From NCBI GenBank assembly GCA_003645215.1, contig QNEM01000072.1, positions 1 through 8,722 of the forward strand: 8,722 nt of DNA, in the 5' to 3' direction. The position numbers were made by a program, and so were the translations under genes. Below are positions 5,994 through 8,722 of the stretch, in pieces (the stretch's first letter is position 1; every line of letters starts with the position of its first letter). Origin of the DNA: Gammaproteobacteria bacterium. Its GTDB lineage: Bacteria; Pseudomonadota; Gammaproteobacteria; Eutrophobiales; Eutrophobiaceae. The notes under the pieces are model-generated. The model saw nothing but the letters and a program-made list of their open reading frames with translations, ran no database searches and was not told the origin of the DNA.

Positions 5994-6021
5994 ATTATAC
6001 TTTTCTGCTGACTCAATTCAA
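5994..6021 (-). promoter_or_regulatory. Promoter of the yqcC-like gene, placed for a leaderless transcript
   Basis: On the minus strand TTGAAT (6021-6016) and a perfect TATAAT (5999-5994) are 16 bases apart. Only 7 bases lie between the -10 box and the ATG at 5986, so transcription would begin at or beside the A of the start codon. Confidence 0.5.
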
Positions 6022-6163
6022 CAACGTCAGATCTGCCCCAGAGCGCGTAGGTAGGCCTCTGTACGTGTATTTGAGCTGGAAAATGGCTATTTTGGCAACA
6101 TATGAATCCACTTAAACGTCCCCACAAGGCTATATGAGGTGGTGTTGCAGTGCAATTTTGGTT

Positions 6164-6169
6164 TATAAT
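6164..6169 (+). promoter_or_regulatory. -10 box of the EF-G gene promoter
   Basis: A perfect TATAAT is followed by a GC-rich CGCGCG discriminator-like stretch. No good -35 lies at 16-18 bases; TTGCAG (6145-6150) is only 13 bases away, so the promoter may need help from an activator or upstream contacts. The predicted leader is about 100 bases. The GC-rich discriminator resembles that of growth-rate-controlled translation genes, which is an inference. Confidence 0.45.
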
Positions 6170-6209
6170 CGCGCGTTTTTTGGCGCAATAATAACTGTGC
6201 CATTTGAGC

Positions 6210-6235
6210 AATACTTTAATGAGTAATACTTAAAG
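6210..6235 (+). repeat. Direct and inverted AT-rich repeat in the EF-G leader
   Basis: AATACTT occurs at 6210-6216 and again at 6225-6231. Within this, CTTTAA (6214-6219) and TTAAAG (6230-6235) form a 6-base inverted repeat with a 10-base spacer. It lies after the predicted transcript start and about 40 bases before the EF-G ATG. It could be an operator or a weak hairpin; nothing links it to a known regulator. Confidence 0.35.
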
Positions 6236-6277
6236 GTGCTGATCGATTCATCAAAACGTAACTGACAGAGTAATAAT

Positions 6278-8368
6278 ATGGCTGATTTATCCAAATATAG
6301 AAACATAGGCATTTTCGCCCACGTAGACGCTGGCAAGACAACCGTCACTGAACGTATTTTAAAGCTGACCGGCAAGATTCATAAGACCGGTGAGGTACAT
6401 GATGGCGAAGCCACCACTGACTTCATGGAACAGGAACAGGAACGTGGGATTACCATTCAGTCTGCTGCGACCAGTTGTGAATGGGATGGTCACCGTCTGA
6501 ATATTATTGATACTCCGGGACACGTTGATTTTACGATTGAAGTTTACCGTTCATTGAAAGTACTTGATGGTGGTATTGGTGTGTTCTGTGGCTCTGGTGG
6601 TGTTGAACCTCAGTCTGAAACCAACTGGCGTTATGCGAACGAATCTGAAGTAGCCCGCGTCATCTTTGTCAATAAACTTGATCGTATCGGTGCTGATTTT
6701 TATCGCGTCGTAAAACAGGTTGAAGATGTCCTTGCAGCAAATCCACTGGTCATGGTCTTGCCTATTGGTATTGAAGATGGATTTACCGGCGTTGTCGATC
6801 TGCTAACGCGTAAGGCATGGGTCTGGGCAGGCGACAACGATGCAGAAGACTACAAAATTGAAGAGCCACCTGCGGATATGGCAGATGCCATCGAAGAATG
6901 GCGCGAAAAATTAATCGAAACCGCGGTCGAACAAGATGACGCACTGATGGAGAAGTACCTCGATGGAGAAGAACTATCCATTGATGAACTTAAATCATGT
7001 ATCCGCAAGGGCACCATCGCACTGGATTTCTTCCCCACTTACTGTGGTTCTGCCTTTAAAGACAAGGGCATACAGATAGTCCTTAATGCGGCTGTCGATT
7101 ACCTGCCTGATCCAACTGAGGTTACGCCACAACCAGAAGTCGATCTGGAAGGTAATGAAACAGGCGAATTTGCTACGGTTGATGTAGACAAACCATTACG
7201 TGCATTGGCATTCAAAATCATGGATGACCGTTTTGGCGCACTGACCTTTATCCGTATTTATTCAGGTAAATTGGGCAAAGGTACCAACGTACTCAACACC
7301 TTTACCGGCAAGACTGAACGTATTGGTCGTCTGGTTGAAATGCATGCTGATGAACGTATTGAACTCGATAGCGCCCAGGCGGGTGATATTGTTGCTGTTG
7401 TGGGTATGAAGAATGTACAAACGGGACATACTTTATGTGATCCTGATAAACCTGCAACACTGGAACCAATGGTCTTTCCTGATCCGGTTATATCAATTGC
7501 TGCATCACCAGATGACAAGGCGGCTTCAGAAAAACTGGGTATCGCCCTGGGTAAAATGATTAAAGAAGATCCATCATTCCGTGTCGAAACTGATGAAGAC
7601 AGTGGTGAAACTATCCTCAAAGGAATGGGTGAACTGCACCTTGATATCAAGGTTGATATCCTCAAACGTACACATGGAATCAGTATCACCATTGGTAAAC
7701 CGCAGGTGGCTTATCGTGAAACCGTCACCAAGCGCCTTGAAGATAGTTACACCCACAAAAAACAATCAGGTGGTTCAGGTCAATACGGTAAGATTGAATA
7801 CATCATTGAACCGGGTGAGCCAGGCAGTGGCTTCGAATTTGAATCAAAGGTCACAGGCGGTAATGTTCCACGCGAATTCTTCCCAGCGATTGAAAATGGC
7901 TTTAAAAAGAATATGCAGAAAGGTGTTTTGGCCGGCTACCCATGCCTTGATTTTAAAGTCACTTTGACTGATGGAGCCTCCCATGCAGTTGACTCCTCAG
8001 CTGTTGCCTTTGAACTGGCAGCAAATGGTGCATACAGACAAAGTATGCCGAAAGCAGGTCCACAGTTGATGGAACCGATCATGAAGGTGGATGTATTCAC
8101 CCCTGATGATCATGTGGGTGATGTGATTGGGGATCTGAATCGTCGACGCGGCATGATTAAATCCCAGGATGCAGGACCAACTGGCGTACGCATCAAGGCA
8201 GAATGTCCACTGAGTGAGATGTTTGGGTATATTGGCACGCTACGTACATTAACTTCAGGCCGGGGACAGTTCTCTATGGAATTCCTGCATTACATGCCTT
8301 GTCCGAAGAATATTGCAGAAGAAGTTATCATTGAAGCAAAGGAACGTGAAGAAGCGAAAAAGAAGTAG
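6278..8368 (+). CDS. fusA2: Elongation factor G, second (EF-G 2) type
   Basis: This 696-residue translational GTPase should move tRNA and mRNA through the ribosome and possibly act in ribosome recycling. GTPase motifs are complete: AHVDAGKT (14-21), RGITI (56-60), DTPGH (78-82), NKLD (132-135) and CGSAFK (256-261). Domain II spans about 305-400, III about 405-475, IV about 480-600 with the tip-loop Lys-Gln-Ser-Gly-Gly and H569 in SHAVDSS (the place of E. coli His583), and V about 605-690 with PLSEMFGYIGTLRTLTSGRG. Features such as KYRNIGIFAHVDAGK, SLKVLDGGIGVFCGSGGVEPQSETNWRYANE and NKLD in place of NKMD match the second EF-G of Vibrio, Shewanella and Pseudoalteromonas rather than the str-operon EF-G. 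The neighbourhood agrees, having no rpsL, rpsG or tuf. The ATG has only a weak AGAG site 7 bases upstream, modest for an elongation factor. A strong terminator follows 21 bases after the stop. Confidence 0.96.
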   Translation: MADLSKYRNIGIFAHVDAGKTTVTERILKLTGKIHKTGEVHDGEATTDFMEQEQERGITIQSAATSCEWDGHRLNIIDTPGHVDFTIEVYRSLKVLDGGIGVFCGSGGVEPQSETNWRYANESEVARVIFVNKLDRIGADFYRVVKQVEDVLAANPLVMVLPIGIEDGFTGVVDLLTRKAWVWAGDNDAEDYKIEEPPADMADAIEEWREKLIETAVEQDDALMEKYLDGEELSIDELKSCIRKGTIALDFFPTYCGSAFKDKGIQIVLNAAVDYLPDPTEVTPQPEVDLEGNETGEFATVDVDKPLRALAFKIMDDRFGALTFIRIYSGKLGKGTNVLNTFTGKTERIGRLVEMHADERIELDSAQAGDIVAVVGMKNVQTGHTLCDPDKPATLEPMVFPDPVISIAASPDDKAASEKLGIALGKMIKEDPSFRVETDEDSGETILKGMGELHLDIKVDILKRTHGISITIGKPQVAYRETVTKRLEDSYTHKKQSGGSGQYGKIEYIIEPGEPGSGFEFESKVTGGNVPREFFPAIENGFKKNMQKGVLAGYPCLDFKVTLTDGASHAVDSSAVAFELAANGAYRQSMPKAGPQLMEPIMKVDVFTPDDHVGDVIGDLNRRRGMIKSQDAGPTGVRIKAECPLSEMFGYIGTLRTLTSGRGQFSMEFLHYMPCPKNIAEEVIIEAKEREEAKKK

Positions 8369-8389
8369 ATTTTAATACTGCTTAACTTT

Positions 8390-8429
8390 AAAAAGGCCGG
8401 ACATCGTAAATAGATGGCTGGCCTTTTTT
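8390..8429. terminator. Bidirectional intrinsic terminator between the EF-G and TatD-family genes
   Basis: AAAAAGGCCGG (8390-8400) pairs with CTGGCCTTTTT (8418-8428), with one G-U pair. CATC/GATG (8402-8405/8413-8416) extends the stem across an A-G mismatch to a 7-base loop. A T-run follows on the plus strand (8424-8429) and the matching A-run gives a T-run for the minus strand. The TatD-family stop codon (8430-8428) lies inside the T-run, so the element serves both convergent genes. Confidence 0.9.
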
Positions 8430-8722
8430 ATTGCCTGTCCTTATCCAGTTTAAAAACAGAAATTGCATTCTCTGTTGTCTGTGCCGCAATAACATCAGGC
8501 GTCTCATTCCTCAGCCCTGCCAGGGCCTGCAGGCAATATGGAAGATAGACAGGGCTATTTCGTTGATACTGGTGCTGAAAAACAGTCATGTCCGGTGCGT
8601 CCGTCTCCAGGACGATTGATTCAAGAGGTAAGTCAGCAGCAAGCTTGCGTAATTTACTTGAACGTTCGTAGGTCAACATTCCACCGAAGCCCAGCTTAAA
8701 ACCCAGTTCAATATATTGTTCC
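8428..8722 (-). CDS. TatD-family metal-dependent hydrolase, YjjV-like, C-terminal part (runs off right edge)
   Basis: The last 97 residues are visible. The open frame continues past the internal Met at 8679 to the window edge, reading EQYIELGFKLGFGG before MLTYERSSKLR, so that Met is not the start. LGFGGMLTYERSSKLRKLA, then the metal-ligand segment SIVLETDAPDM, then QRNSPVYLPYCLQALAGLR and a final TTENAISVF are the C-terminal signatures of TatD hydrolases (TIM-barrel, two-metal nucleases or phosphatases). The Asp in ETDAPD is a conserved metal ligand. The APDM sequence and the NSP spacing resemble YjjV more than TatD or YcfH, with moderate confidence. The N-terminal HxH metal site lies outside the window. 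The gene converges on the EF-G gene and its stop is embedded in the shared terminator. Confidence 0.92.
   Translation of the reverse strand, partial: EQYIELGFKLGFGGMLTYERSSKLRKLAADLPLESIVLETDAPDMTVFQHQYQRNSPVYLPYCLQALAGLRNETPDVIAAQTTENAISVFKLDKDRQ

Noticed and set aside
6028..6035. CAGATCTG palindrome and nearby CTGAC/GTCAG repeat upstream of yqcC
   Set aside because: Short, single and not positioned symmetrically on the promoter; not distinguishable from chance.
5987..6211. N-terminal extension of the yqcC-like frame by 75 residues
   Set aside because: The extra residues show no resemblance to the family, are rich in Cys, Trp and His as in random translation, and would overlap the promoters of both yqcC and the EF-G gene.
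1..8722. A hidden mobile element, CRISPR array, toxin-antitoxin or defence system
   Set aside because: All substantial frames belong to ordinary housekeeping, regulatory or detoxification families. No long repeats, integrase, transposase or spacer-repeat pattern is present.

Overview
The window looks like ordinary chromosomal DNA from a gammaproteobacterium of moderate, somewhat AT-leaning base composition. A YqcC-family protein (a largely gammaproteobacterial family), a TatD-family hydrolase close to YjjV, an EF-G of the second, non-str-operon type, and BioA all fit this. I cannot name the genus. I see no tRNA, rRNA, insertion sequence, CRISPR array or prophage gene. None of the genes is of unknown family, so any novelty lies in gene junctions and control regions.

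Left part (1-1436, all minus strand): a compact probable operon reads right to left. A small zinc-binding GFA/CENP-V-domain protein is followed after 11 bases by a PhoB/OmpR-type response regulator. A PhoR-like sensor kinase comes next and leaves the window at base 1. Both two-component genes are forced to use TTG starts. The kinase is in frame with the regulator, separated only by a stop codon and one further codon.

Middle left (1567-3773, plus strand): a cation diffusion facilitator (CDF) transporter overlaps bioA (biotin synthesis) by 4 bases. Just before the overlap lies an A AAA AAA heptamer with a purine-rich Shine-Dalgarno-like element upstream. This geometry could allow -1 frameshifting into the bioA frame. 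A short degenerate 13-base tandem repeat crosses the bioA stop. Bases 3774-3995 between the converging bioA and ene-reductase genes hold no gene or convincing terminator that I can see.

Middle right (3996-5572): an Old Yellow Enzyme-type ene-reductase (minus) and an HxlR-family regulator (plus) diverge from a 104-base control region. That region has a good sigma70-type promoter for the reductase, with three copies of a TAAACT/AGTTTA half-site lying across it. The regulator has a Cys at residue 13, where related regulators sense electrophiles. The natural reading is an electrophile-responsive detoxification pair.

Right part (5642-8722): a yqcC-like gene (minus) diverges from an EF-G paralogue (plus). 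The yqcC promoter places its -10 box 7 bases before the ATG, so its transcript may be leaderless. The EF-G gene has a consensus TATAAT about 110 bases upstream and a leader containing a small AT-rich inverted repeat. It ends at a strong bidirectional terminator whose T-run contains the stop codon of the convergent TatD-family gene, which runs off the right edge.
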